Positions 39,663-46,549 of a DNA stretch of 64,000 nt are shown in pieces. Under the pieces are notes generated by a model, which was not told the origin of the DNA, did no database searches, and saw nothing but the letters and a program-made list of their open reading frames with translations. The first letter of the stretch is position 1. Each line of letters opens with the position of its first letter. Source of the DNA: Helicobacter_B zhangjianzhongii (GTDB lineage Bacteria > Campylobacterota > Campylobacteria > Campylobacterales > Helicobacteraceae); contig NZ_JANURN010000007.1 in assembly GCF_030249855.1 (NCBI RefSeq), forward strand, positions 47,285 through 111,284. Reading direction: 5' to 3'. The translations under genes and the position numbers were made by a program.

Positions 39663-40293
39663 CGTTGCTCTATGCTTTTTAGCAGTGCTACTTTGGGCGT
39701 TGCATACATTGCGCTATGGATTTGTGCTAAGTGTGTGCGTGGCTTTACTGCTCTATGGTGTGGAGATCCTAGGATATAGTGCGTGTGGGTATTATCTCTC
39801 GTGCTTTGGGGAGCCAAGCGTGCTTAGTGTAGCCCTTAGCGTGCTGTATTGCGCAAAGATCGCGCTAGTGGATTCTAGCGTATCGCTAGAGCATAGAATC
39901 TCTATGGGGGCTATTGTGGCTAGGGTGGCAGGGCTAGCTATCTTGCCTTATGGAGTGATGCTAGTATGGGCGGTGCTTGGGCTGTGGCTATACCTTGGGG
40001 CATTGGGCATAGGCTTAGTGGATATTTACCACATAGATTCTAGGGTGCAAGTGGTGATTATATCGGCGTTCATCGCTATATCAGCGGTATTTTCACGCAT
40101 TTTTGCTCTGCTTGCTTGCGCGGGGCTTTGGCACCAGATTTGCACCGCTCAGGGGCTATATGATGGCGTGCTTGATGTGGGGCTGTGGCTTTGGTGTGTG
40201 CTTGGGCTTTTGTGGAGGTGGGGAAGTAGGCTTTTCAAGGGATTCGGCTTGTGGGCTAGAATCGCGGATTTCTTCGCCGCGCTTCATCGATAG
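39655..40293 (+). CDS. Polytopic membrane protein of unknown function, 3' end formed by a repeat
   Basis: 212 residues with about six hydrophobic segments (VALCFLAVLLWALHTL, VLSVCVALLLYGVEIL, AILPYGVMLVWAVLGLWLYLGAL and others). Not recognised. ATG at 39655 overlaps the sialidase-like stop by 8 bases; the open frame upstream of it runs against the sialidase frame and is spurious. The last 16 or so residues (LWARIADFFAALHR) and the TAG stop are encoded by family B copy 3, so the original C-terminus has probably been replaced or extended. Confidence 0.6.
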   Translation: MISVALCFLAVLLWALHTLRYGFVLSVCVALLLYGVEILGYSACGYYLSCFGEPSVLSVALSVLYCAKIALVDSSVSLEHRISMGAIVARVAGLAILPYGVMLVWAVLGLWLYLGALGIGLVDIYHIDSRVQVVIISAFIAISAVFSRIFALLACAGLWHQICTAQGLYDGVLDVGLWLWCVLGLLWRWGSRLFKGFGLWARIADFFAALHR

Positions 40294-40332
40294 ACAATCA
40301 AGTCTTATCTCCTTGCGCGGCTTGAAAACAAG
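40269..40332. repeat. Palindromic repeat family B, copy 3
   Basis: Core reversed (CAAGTCTTATCTCCTTGC with GATAGACAA), arms CCGCGC / GCGCGG. In the frame of the 39655 gene the core gives CGA TAG and ends the protein, showing that some frames of the element are not open. Confidence 0.88.
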
Positions 40333-40494
40333 CGAAGCGGTGCAAGGCGCAGCCGCAGCTTCTTTAGTAATCCATAGACTCTGCGCTAGCAGAAATAGCA
40401 CTCCTAGAATCCACTTTTTGTAATGTTTGTATTTCTTGTGCTTTTTCTGCTGTTTTTTCACAATTGGATTCTAGGAATTGTGTCTTTGTTTGTG

Positions 40495-40536
40495 TGGATT
40501 GCCACGAAAATCCTTGCGGATTTTCTCGCAATGACA
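40495..40536. repeat. Hairpin repeat family A, copy 6
   Basis: TGGATTGCCACG ... CTCGCAATGACA with the longest internal hairpin, GAAAATCC-ttgc-GGATTTTC. Intergenic. Confidence 0.93.
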
Positions 40537-40632
40537 ATAAAAAGGCTTGCTTGCTAGAATCCGCTTTTTTATTTTCGGCTGGTTTGTCAAAAGTGGATTC
40601 TAGGGCTATGGCAATGTTTAACCGCTATATGC

Positions 40633-40638
40633 TAAAAT
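40633..40638 (+). promoter_or_regulatory. Probable -10 box for the carbonic anhydrase gene
   Basis: TAAAAT 31 bases before the ATG, AAGGG ribosome-binding site 5 bases before the start. Confidence 0.4.
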
Positions 40639-40668
40639 AGCGATATTTACGATACATCAAGGGTATAT

Positions 40669-41316
40669 ATGAAAGAGCTATTTGAAGGGGCGATTAAGTT
40701 CCAAGAAGAAGATTTCGCCGCGCATAAAGATTTATATGAGTCGCTAAAGCAGCACCAAGATCCGCACACGCTTTTTATCACTTGTGTGGATTCTCGTGTC
40801 GTGCCTAATCTCATCACCAATACAAAGCCCGGGGATTTGTTTGTCGTGCGCAATGTGGGCAATATCGTTCCGCCTTATAAAGAATCACAAGCTTTGCGCG
40901 AGGGCTTTTTGGCTACGACAGCGGCGATTGAATACGCGCTGACTATTTTAGAGATACAAAATATCATTATCTGTGGGCATAGTAACTGCGGGGCGTGCGA
41001 GTTTGTCTATGAGCCGCCCAAAAAGCTTGATGAGACGCCGTATGTGAAAAAGTGGCTAAGACTCCTTGACCCTGTGAAAGACAAAGTGCAAGCCCTAAAG
41101 CCTAGCTCTAAATCTAAGCGCACTTGGCTTACAGAGCTTATCAATATCGAGCAGCAGCTAGAAAATCTTATGAGCTATCCCTTTGTGGAGGAGCGGTTTG
41201 ATAGGGGGGAGCTGCGCGTGTATGGGTGGTATTACATCATCGAGACAGGCGAGATTCTCAACTACAATATGATTAAACGCGAGTTTAAGCCCATTGTCCA
41301 AAAGGAGAAAAAGTAG
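40669..41316 (+). CDS. Beta-class carbonic anhydrase
   Basis: 215 residues, cytoplasmic (no signal peptide), interconverts CO2 and bicarbonate; important in capnophilic Helicobacter. Zinc ligands are Cys39, His104 and Cys107 with the Asp41-Arg43 dyad (CVDSR and HSNCGAC). Conserved NVGNIVPP near residue 62. Length and motifs are normal. The following gene starts on the last base of its stop codon. Confidence 0.95.
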   Translation: MKELFEGAIKFQEEDFAAHKDLYESLKQHQDPHTLFITCVDSRVVPNLITNTKPGDLFVVRNVGNIVPPYKESQALREGFLATTAAIEYALTILEIQNIIICGHSNCGACEFVYEPPKKLDETPYVKKWLRLLDPVKDKVQALKPSSKSKRTWLTELINIEQQLENLMSYPFVEERFDRGELRVYGWYYIIETGEILNYNMIKREFKPIVQKEKK

Positions 41317-41924
41317 TGCCAAAGCCTTATGTGCCATTTTTTGTGCGTTTTGTGGCTTTGGTGCTGTTAGGCTTTTGCCCTCTTGGGGCAAAATCTAGTG
41401 AAGCTAGAGAGCTTTTTAATACGATGAATATGCAGGTATGGCTTGATACTACGGCTATGGAGCTACAAGATATGCAGCATAAAGCACAGGTATCAACTTG
41501 CTTAAGCCAAGCAAGTAAAAAAGCCTTTAAAAGCACAATGGCAAGGGCGAGAAAATTTGTCCAAAAAGATGGCAAAGGCTTCTTGCTGCACACGCTAGAT
41601 ACCCTCCCCTACAAAGCCGAGCTTTTAGCCGCGCTGCAAACGCCATCTGGCAGAAAACTTAGCGATGCGCTTGCTAGCAAAAATACAAGTATGTTTAGTT
41701 GTAGATTCCAGCATTTTGCCGAGTATGAGAGCTTTTGGAATGATGCATTTAGCTTGCAAGATATGCAGGCTTTGACAGAGGAGATTATGCGGCTTGCGCC
41801 GAGTTTTGCCAAAGAGTATGGCGAGCTTGCTTCTAGGTTTTTTGACACAATAGGATCTAAGGAGCTAGATTCTATGGCTAGTGAGCTTGCGGGCTGTGCG
41901 ATTAAGTTTGAGAAGTGCCATTAG
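41316..41924 (+). CDS. Secreted protein of unknown function
   Basis: 202 residues. N-terminal signal peptide (VPFFVRFVALVLLGFCPLGAKS, cleavage likely after a small residue near 25; written to 22 letters in pieces: VPFFVRFVALV and LLGFCPLGAKS). Mature part is helical with four cysteines (near 62, 129, 193 and 200) and no recognised motif. GTG start overlaps the carbonic anhydrase stop by one base; translational coupling suggests the two proteins are made together. No family recognised. Confidence 0.6.
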   Translation: MPKPYVPFFVRFVALVLLGFCPLGAKSSEARELFNTMNMQVWLDTTAMELQDMQHKAQVSTCLSQASKKAFKSTMARARKFVQKDGKGFLLHTLDTLPYKAELLAALQTPSGRKLSDALASKNTSMFSCRFQHFAEYESFWNDAFSLQDMQALTEEIMRLAPSFAKEYGELASRFFDTIGSKELDSMASELAGCAIKFEKCH

Positions 41925-41935
41925 TGTAAAGACCT

Positions 41936-41941
41936 TATAAT
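41936..41941 (+). promoter_or_regulatory. Probable -10 box for kdsA
   Basis: TATAAT 29 bases before the ATG at 41970; AAGGA lies 7 bases before that ATG. Confidence 0.5.
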
Positions 41942-41969
41942 TGCAGCTATGTTAAATCAAGGATACAAA

Positions 41970-42812
41970 ATGAAAGAGAGAGAAAAACAAGATCAAGCAA
42001 AAAATAAGTTAAGCATTTTTTGCGGTCCTTGTGTGATAGAGAGCCGTGAGCAGCTGCAGCGTATCGCTGCTGGGCTGGCGTTTTTGCAGAAGCGCGATGA
42101 TTGTGAGCTTTACTTCAAGGCTAGCTTTGATAAGGCAAATCGCACGAGCCTTGAGAGCTATCGCGGTCCGGGGCTTGATGAAGGGCTTAAAATGCTAGAG
42201 TCTATCAAAAAAGAGTTTGGCTATAAGCTTATCACCGATATACACGAGTCCCACCAAGCAGCCGCGCTTGCAGAGGTGGTCGATGTGATCCAGATCCCGG
42301 CATTTTTGTGCAGACAGACAGATTTAATCGTAGCTGTGGCAAAGACAAAGGCGCAGATCAATATCAAAAAAGGGCAGTTTATGAGCCCAAAAGATATGCG
42401 ATATAGCGCGCTTAAAGCCATTAAAACACGCGGTGGCACAGAGGCTAGCTACCTAGAATCCAGTAAATATGGGCTATGTCTTACAGAGAGAGGCTCTAGC
42501 TTTGGCTATGGAAATTTGGTCGTAGATATGCGCTCGCTTGTGATTATGCGGGAGTTTGCGCCTGTGATTTTTGATGTAACCCATAGCGTGCAAATGCCCG
42601 GTATGGGCGATGGAAAAAGTAGCGGGGATAGCTCCTTTGCGCCTTATCTTGCGCGAGCAGCAGCGGCTGTGGGGGTTGATGGATTTTTTATTGAAACACA
42701 TTATGATCCAGCAAATGCGCTAAGCGATGGGGCAAATATGATCGCCCTAGATAAGCTGCCTAGGCTTTTTGATGAGATTTTTGCCATTAGAAATGCGCTT
42801 AATATGCGCTAA
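41970..42812 (+). CDS. kdsA: 2-dehydro-3-deoxyphosphooctonate aldolase (KDO-8-phosphate synthase)
   Basis: Condenses PEP with arabinose-5-phosphate for KDO, the sugar WaaA transfers. 280 residues. FCGPCVIESREQL near the start, FKASFDKANRTS, the VIQIPAFLCRQTDL barrel strand and VIFDVTHSVQMPG are diagnostic. FCGPCV contains the cysteine of metal-dependent forms. The first possible ATG (41949) lacks a ribosome site; 41970 is preceded by AAGGA and TATAAT and is preferred. Head of the kdsA-ribH-nusB operon. Confidence 0.95.
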   Translation: MKEREKQDQAKNKLSIFCGPCVIESREQLQRIAAGLAFLQKRDDCELYFKASFDKANRTSLESYRGPGLDEGLKMLESIKKEFGYKLITDIHESHQAAALAEVVDVIQIPAFLCRQTDLIVAVAKTKAQINIKKGQFMSPKDMRYSALKAIKTRGGTEASYLESSKYGLCLTERGSSFGYGNLVVDMRSLVIMREFAPVIFDVTHSVQMPGMGDGKSSGDSSFAPYLARAAAAVGVDGFFIETHYDPANALSDGANMIALDKLPRLFDEIFAIRNALNMR

Positions 42813-42842
42813 AATACGCAAATTTATAAGAAAGGATTGATG

Positions 42843-43307
42843 ATGAGAATGCTTGAAGGAAAGATTATTTTACAAGGTGATGAAAAGGTGGCGATTATCT
42901 GCTCTAGGTTTAATCACATCATTACAGATCGCTTGGTAGAAGGTGCCAAAGATAGCTTCTTGCGCCACGGAGGCAATGCTGATTTGCTTGATATTGTGCT
43001 AGCTCCGGGGGCGTGGGAGCTGCCATTTGTGCTTGATCGCTTGCTGAAAAAGGGCGGCTACCAAGGGATATGCGCGCTAGGAGCGGTGATACGAGGTGGG
43101 ACGCCGCATTTTGACTATGTGAGTGCGGAGACGACCAAGGGTATCGCTAATACAACCTTGCAGCACGGAGTCCCCGTGAGCTTTGGCGTGCTTACGACTG
43201 ATAATATCGAGCAGGCGATTGATAGGGCAGGGGCAAAAGTGGGGAACAAGGGCTTTGAAGCGATGAATTCACTCATTGAGCTTATGGATTTGTGCAGGGT
43301 ATTGTAA
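42843..43307 (+). CDS. ribH: 6,7-dimethyl-8-ribityllumazine synthase
   Basis: 154-residue penultimate enzyme of riboflavin synthesis, forming an icosahedral shell. IICSRFNHIITDRLVEGA, LAPGAWELPF, RGGTPHFDYVSAE (with the catalytic histidine) and GVLTTDNIEQAIDRAG match the family. Several in-frame starts are clustered (TTG 42837, ATG 42840, 42843, 42849); 42843 has the best distance from AAGGA. Overlaps nusB by one base. Confidence 0.95.
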   Translation: MRMLEGKIILQGDEKVAIICSRFNHIITDRLVEGAKDSFLRHGGNADLLDIVLAPGAWELPFVLDRLLKKGGYQGICALGAVIRGGTPHFDYVSAETTKGIANTTLQHGVPVSFGVLTTDNIEQAIDRAGAKVGNKGFEAMNSLIELMDLCRVL

Positions 43308-43714
43308 TGGCGACTAGGACACAAGCGCGTGAAGCTGTCGTGGGGCTGTTGTATGCGTATGAGTGCGGTAATACTGCCATTATGCAAAGCGCGCCACATA
43401 TCTTGCAAGATCGCAAGATCAAAAACAAGCAGCAAGACTTCGCGCTAGGGCTTTTGGGTGGAGTGCTAGAGCGATTTGAGGCACTAAGTGGCGAGGTGGC
43501 AAAGCATTTGAAAGAATGGGATTTTGACAGGCTAGGACAGATGGAGAAAAATATCTTGCGGCTTGGGGCGTATGAGATGCTATATACCCAGACAGATGCG
43601 CCAATCATCATCAATGAAGCTATCGAGCTAGCCAAAATCTATGGAGAGGATAATGCCCCAAAGCTCGTCAATGCTGTGCTTGATGCTATCTCTAAGCAAG
43701 GCAGACAGATCTAG
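43307..43714 (+). CDS. nusB: Transcription antitermination protein NusB
   Basis: 135-residue all-helical NusB, which with NusE/S10 binds boxA of rRNA operons. The start MATRTQAREAVVGLLYAYE and the C-terminal PIIINEAIELAKIYGEDNA...LVNAVLD match. ATG overlaps the ribH TAA by one base (TAATG). The ribH-nusB pairing is common. The start is clear, and the longer open frame upstream is inside ribH. Confidence 0.95.
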   Translation: MATRTQAREAVVGLLYAYECGNTAIMQSAPHILQDRKIKNKQQDFALGLLGGVLERFEALSGEVAKHLKEWDFDRLGQMEKNILRLGAYEMLYTQTDAPIIINEAIELAKIYGEDNAPKLVNAVLDAISKQGRQI

Positions 43715-43847
43715 CTAGATCTATCTAGCTAGATTGTGCCTAGAATCCACTTTGCCTACTTTTGTCTCCACGCGTTTTTGTGTGTTTGCTTCATTGCAGG
43801 TGGATTGTCGATCTGTGTAGCTTAATCTGTGTGGCAATGCCTGCACA

Positions 43848-43881
43848 CTAGAATCCACTTTTGCGCAAAAGTGGATTCTAG
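43848..43881. terminator. Perfect 34-base palindrome, probable bidirectional terminator
   Basis: CTAGAATCCACTTTTGC joined directly to its complement, between convergent nusB and the thioesterase gene (stop at 43885). Two GTGGATTCTAG words in inverted orientation. T-runs lie within the stem. Position between convergent genes supports termination for both strands. Confidence 0.65.
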
Positions 43882-43884
43882 TAA

Positions 43885-44358
43885 TTATGATCTGCTTGTA
43901 TTGCGTAGCTCTCTGCGCTTAATCGCTGCTTCATAGCGTCTTTTTTCTACTTTGTTTCTTGGCTCTAGCTGTGGGATTGGCACGGATTTGCCGTCTTTGA
44001 AAGCTACCATTGTGAAATAGCAGCTCACGCAATGCATTACAAATCGCTCTTTGATATTCTCACTAATGACCTTGATCCCCACCTCGCAGCTTGTTTTGCC
44101 GGTGTGATTTACACTAGCTAGAAATGTCAGTAGCGTGCCGATGGGGATTGGCTGGCGGAATGTAACAGAATCTACACTAAGCGTTACTACACCCACTCCG
44201 CAATACCTAGTCGCGCACGCATAAGCCACTTGATCTAGAATCTTAAGCAGCTCGCCGCCGTGCATAAGTCCGCTAAAATTTGCCATTGAAGGGGTCACTA
44301 AGATATTCATTGTAAGAGAGCGATTGTCGGTAAGATCCGATAGCGATTGATTATCCAT
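43885..44358 (-). CDS. Acyl-CoA thioesterase (hotdog fold, YciA/BACH type)
   Basis: 157 residues hydrolysing acyl-CoA. SGLMHGGELLKILDQVAYACA is the hotdog central helix with the catalytic aspartate, followed by VTLSVDSVTFRQPI and EVGIKVISEN. The open frame extends 42 codons upstream into the galE promoter; the ATG at 44358 with AAAGG upstream starts where homology begins. C-terminal KVEKRRYEAAIKRRELR is basic and may be disordered. Divergent from galE. Confidence 0.9.
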   Translation of the reverse strand: MDNQSLSDLTDNRSLTMNILVTPSMANFSGLMHGGELLKILDQVAYACATRYCGVGVVTLSVDSVTFRQPIPIGTLLTFLASVNHTGKTSCEVGIKVISENIKERFVMHCVSCYFTMVAFKDGKSVPIPQLEPRNKVEKRRYEAAIKRRELRNTSRS

Positions 44359-44388
44359 ATAATAGCCTTTGTGATTTGGTGAGTGCTG

Positions 44389-44411
44389 ATTGTAACATAC
44401 TTTGTTATAAT
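44389..44411. promoter_or_regulatory. Overlapping divergent -10 boxes for the thioesterase gene and galE
   Basis: Minus-strand TACAAT at 44389-44394 for the thioesterase and plus-strand TATAAT at 44406-44411 for galE. They are close enough that the two transcription starts would interfere. Confidence 0.5.
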
Positions 44412-44441
44412 CAAGCTTTGATTTTTTATAAAGGCACATTG

Positions 44442-45476
44442 ATGACACTTTTATGCACAGGCGCAGCAGGCTATATCGGCTCACATACGGCTATGGCATT
44501 TTTGGACCAGACAGATTCTAGGCTTATTATCATTGATGATTTGCGCACAGGATTTAGGCAAAACATCGCTATCTTGCAAGCGCGCTATCCTGATAGAGTG
44601 GAGTTTGTGGAGATGGATTTTGGCAATCGCACTTTGCTTGAGGCACTCTTTAAGCGTAGTGAGATCACAGGTGTGCTGCACTTTGGCGCGAGCCTCATCG
44701 TAGGAGAATCCGTCCAAAAGCCGCTTGCGTATTATCACAATAATGTCGCAAATGCTATCGCGCTGTTTGAGATATGCGTGCGCTTTGGGGTGGAGTATTT
44801 TATATTTTCTTCCACAGCAGCAGTGTATGGCGAGCCGGATTCTAGGCTTATCCCTGTGTGTGAGAGCGCACCGCTAGCTCCTATCAATCCCTATGGTAGC
44901 TCAAAGATGATGGTAGAGCTTATACTGCAAGATCTTGCCAAAATCTCTTCTATGCGCTATGTGGCTTTGCGCTACTTCAATGTCGCAGGGGCTAGTATGG
45001 GCAATACCACAAGCCTGCTCGCCCAAGATCAAGCCCTAGGGCAGCGGAGCAAAAATGCCACACACTTAATCAAAGTAGCCCTAGAGTGCGCTACGGGCAA
45101 AAGGGCTGGTATGAGTATCTTTGGCGATGATTATCCTACGCCTGATGGCACTTGTATCCGTGATTATATCCATATCGATGATTTGGCAGCCGCACACTTA
45201 AGCGCGCTTAGATTCTTGCAAGCAGGTGGGGATAGCGCGGTGTTTAATGTCGGCTATAATCGCGGATATAGTGTCAAAGAAGTGATTGAGTGCGTGAAGC
45301 GTGTAAGCGGCGTGGATTTCGCCACGCAGATCGCCCCTAGGCGTGCAGGTGATCCAGCTGAGCTTATTGCTAGCAATGCGTTATTAAAGCAGCAGACACA
45401 TTGGCAGCCTAGATATGATGATCTAGCTGTGATTGTGCGTAGTGCGTATGAGTTTGAAAAAGCACTAAAAGCCTAG
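44442..45476 (+). CDS. galE: UDP-glucose 4-epimerase
   Basis: 344-residue SDR epimerase supplying UDP-galactose for LPS/LOS. TGAAGYIGSH near residue 6 (NAD motif), FIFSSTAAVYGEP (catalytic Ser/Thr), NPYGSSKMM (YxxxK), YFNVAGA and CIRDYIHIDDLAAAHL all match GalE. ATG at 44442 with AAAGG upstream; the open frame upstream lies in the promoter. Length is normal. Confidence 0.95.
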   Translation: MTLLCTGAAGYIGSHTAMAFLDQTDSRLIIIDDLRTGFRQNIAILQARYPDRVEFVEMDFGNRTLLEALFKRSEITGVLHFGASLIVGESVQKPLAYYHNNVANAIALFEICVRFGVEYFIFSSTAAVYGEPDSRLIPVCESAPLAPINPYGSSKMMVELILQDLAKISSMRYVALRYFNVAGASMGNTTSLLAQDQALGQRSKNATHLIKVALECATGKRAGMSIFGDDYPTPDGTCIRDYIHIDDLAAAHLSALRFLQAGGDSAVFNVGYNRGYSVKEVIECVKRVSGVDFATQIAPRRAGDPAELIASNALLKQQTHWQPRYDDLAVIVRSAYEFEKALKA

Positions 45477-45492
45477 AATCCAGGAGCGGCAA

Positions 45493-45708
45493 ATGGCACT
45501 TTGTGGATTTTGCAAGAGATTTAGATTCCGCTTGAGTGATGTTGTGTTTATGGTGATTGCGTGCGTGGGTTTTTATTTTGTCTATACGCAGTATTTTAAT
45601 GGCATTAAGCAGGAGCGACTAGAGAGAAAAGAGGCGTTTAAAGCCTTGCAAAAGGCTTGCTTAATGGGCGATGATGAAGCGTGCAAAAAAGTTTATGATA
45701 ATAAGTAA
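45493..45708 (+). CDS. Small single-pass membrane protein, function unknown
   Basis: 71 residues: basic N-terminus (CKRFRFRLSD), one membrane helix (VVFMVIACVGFYFVYTQYF) and a charged C-terminus ALQKACLMGDDEACKKVYDNK. The tail resembles one Sel1-like Cys-x-x-Gly-Asp-x-x-Ala-Cys unit. A ribosome-binding GGAG lies 8 bases before the ATG. 16 bases after galE on the same strand, so probably cotranscribed. Confidence 0.6.
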   Translation: MALCGFCKRFRFRLSDVVFMVIACVGFYFVYTQYFNGIKQERLERKEAFKALQKACLMGDDEACKKVYDNK

Positions 45709-45764
45709 GCAGTAGAATTTAGCGCAAGTGGTTTGCGAGTAGCCTGAATGTTTGCTTTATAGTG

Positions 45765-45770
45765 TATAAT
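45765..45770 (+). promoter_or_regulatory. Probable -10 box for the lipoprotein pair at 45803
   Basis: TATAAT 33 bases before the ATG at 45803, followed by AAGGAG at 45792-45797. Confidence 0.5.
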
Positions 45771-45802
45771 GCTTGGATTCTACCATCTTACAAGGAGTTT
45801 AT

Positions 45803-46366
45803 ATGCGGTTTGGATATGTGATGAAAGATTCTTTAGTGGCTCTTGCTGCTAGTTGCGTGCTAGGTGTGTTGCTAAGTGGGTGCTTTGCTGATAAAGAAGC
45901 AAGTATAGAATCTGCTAAGGCTACTTTGCAATGTGATAGGCTTAATGGTGCTACCATTGAAAAGCCAGAAGTCAATGAGCTAAATATCTCAGCAGATCAC
46001 ATCGCGCTCGCGCTATTTCCAAAGGTCGATGAGATTTGTAGCAAGCTTGATAAGCGATATGCACTTAGCGTGCAGTATGAAACAAAGCTTGATGAAGCCA
46101 CTAGCACGACAAAGCTCACTGCTAAAGAGACAAAAACAGCTATCGTGCGTGTAATACTTGGGCTCACTAATCCAGAGCAAGAATACACATTTAAAGGCGC
46201 AGCGCAGCTAGAAGCTAGTGGCAAAAAGGTGCTTGACATTGGTGAGAGTGTGCAGATTGACAATAAAGACAAGAAAATGCTTGTAGAGCAAGCCGTGCAA
46301 GCTGCTATCAATGAGGCAAAAAAGGTCTTTAAAAAAGACATAGAGCTTGAGCGGTCAAAGGATTGA
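45803..46366 (+). CDS. Predicted lipoprotein, function unknown
   Basis: 187 residues: signal peptide ending in lipobox LLSGC (Cys about residue 25), then a mature domain beginning FADKEASIESAKATLQCD. The middle (DEATSTTKLTAKETKTAIVRVILG) is Thr/Lys-rich and amphipathic; C-terminus is a Lys/Glu helix. ATG at 45803 has a strong AAGGAG, unlike the upstream in-frame start. It overlaps the next small lipoprotein gene by one base. Substrate of Lgt. No family recognised. Confidence 0.65.
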   Translation: MRFGYVMKDSLVALAASCVLGVLLSGCFADKEASIESAKATLQCDRLNGATIEKPEVNELNISADHIALALFPKVDEICSKLDKRYALSVQYETKLDEATSTTKLTAKETKTAIVRVILGLTNPEQEYTFKGAAQLEASGKKVLDIGESVQIDNKDKKMLVEQAVQAAINEAKKVFKKDIELERSKD

Positions 46367-46539
46367 TGATGAGACAGATTGTGGCATTAGCCCTTGTGGC
46401 AAGTGTGGTGCTTGGGCTTAGTGCGTGTGCGAAAAAGCCTCGCGCACAAGGGAGCTTTAGTGCGAGTGAGTGCAAAAGTATCTGTGATAAAAACGGCTGC
46501 AATACACGCTGTATCAGCGCAGATGGTAGCTTCAAGTAG
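46366..46539 (+). CDS. Small cysteine-rich lipoprotein
   Basis: 57 residues, too short for most gene callers. MMRQIVALALVASVVLGLSAC is a lipoprotein signal with lipobox GLSAC (written in two pieces: MMRQIVALALVA, SVVLGLSAC), followed by a 36-residue mature peptide with Cys35, Cys40, Cys45 and Cys49 in the pattern CxxxCxxxxCxxxC. Four cysteines in a short exported peptide suggest a disulfide-bonded or metal-binding miniprotein. ATG overlaps the preceding stop (TGATG), so it is translationally coupled. Confidence 0.7.
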   Translation: MMRQIVALALVASVVLGLSACAKKPRAQGSFSASECKSICDKNGCNTRCISADGSFK

Positions 46540-46549
46540 ATTCTAACTT

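Larger units (their letters stand above)
40294..40668. other. Gene-free 375-base interval filled with repeats
   Basis: Contains the rest of family B copy 3, a TTCTTTAGTAA word (40363), GTGGATTCTAG words (40401, 40592) with a variant near 40553, the inverted CAATTGGATTCTAGGAATTG at about 40462, and family A copy 6. The final 40 bases hold the carbonic anhydrase promoter. No convincing gene. Confidence 0.85.

Noticed and set aside
40156..40461. Minus-strand open frame of about 100 codons with KKWILGVLF and SLISLRG segments
   Set aside because: It is the reverse reading of repeat modules (family B and the GTGGATTCTAG word) plus antisense of the membrane gene; no ribosome site.
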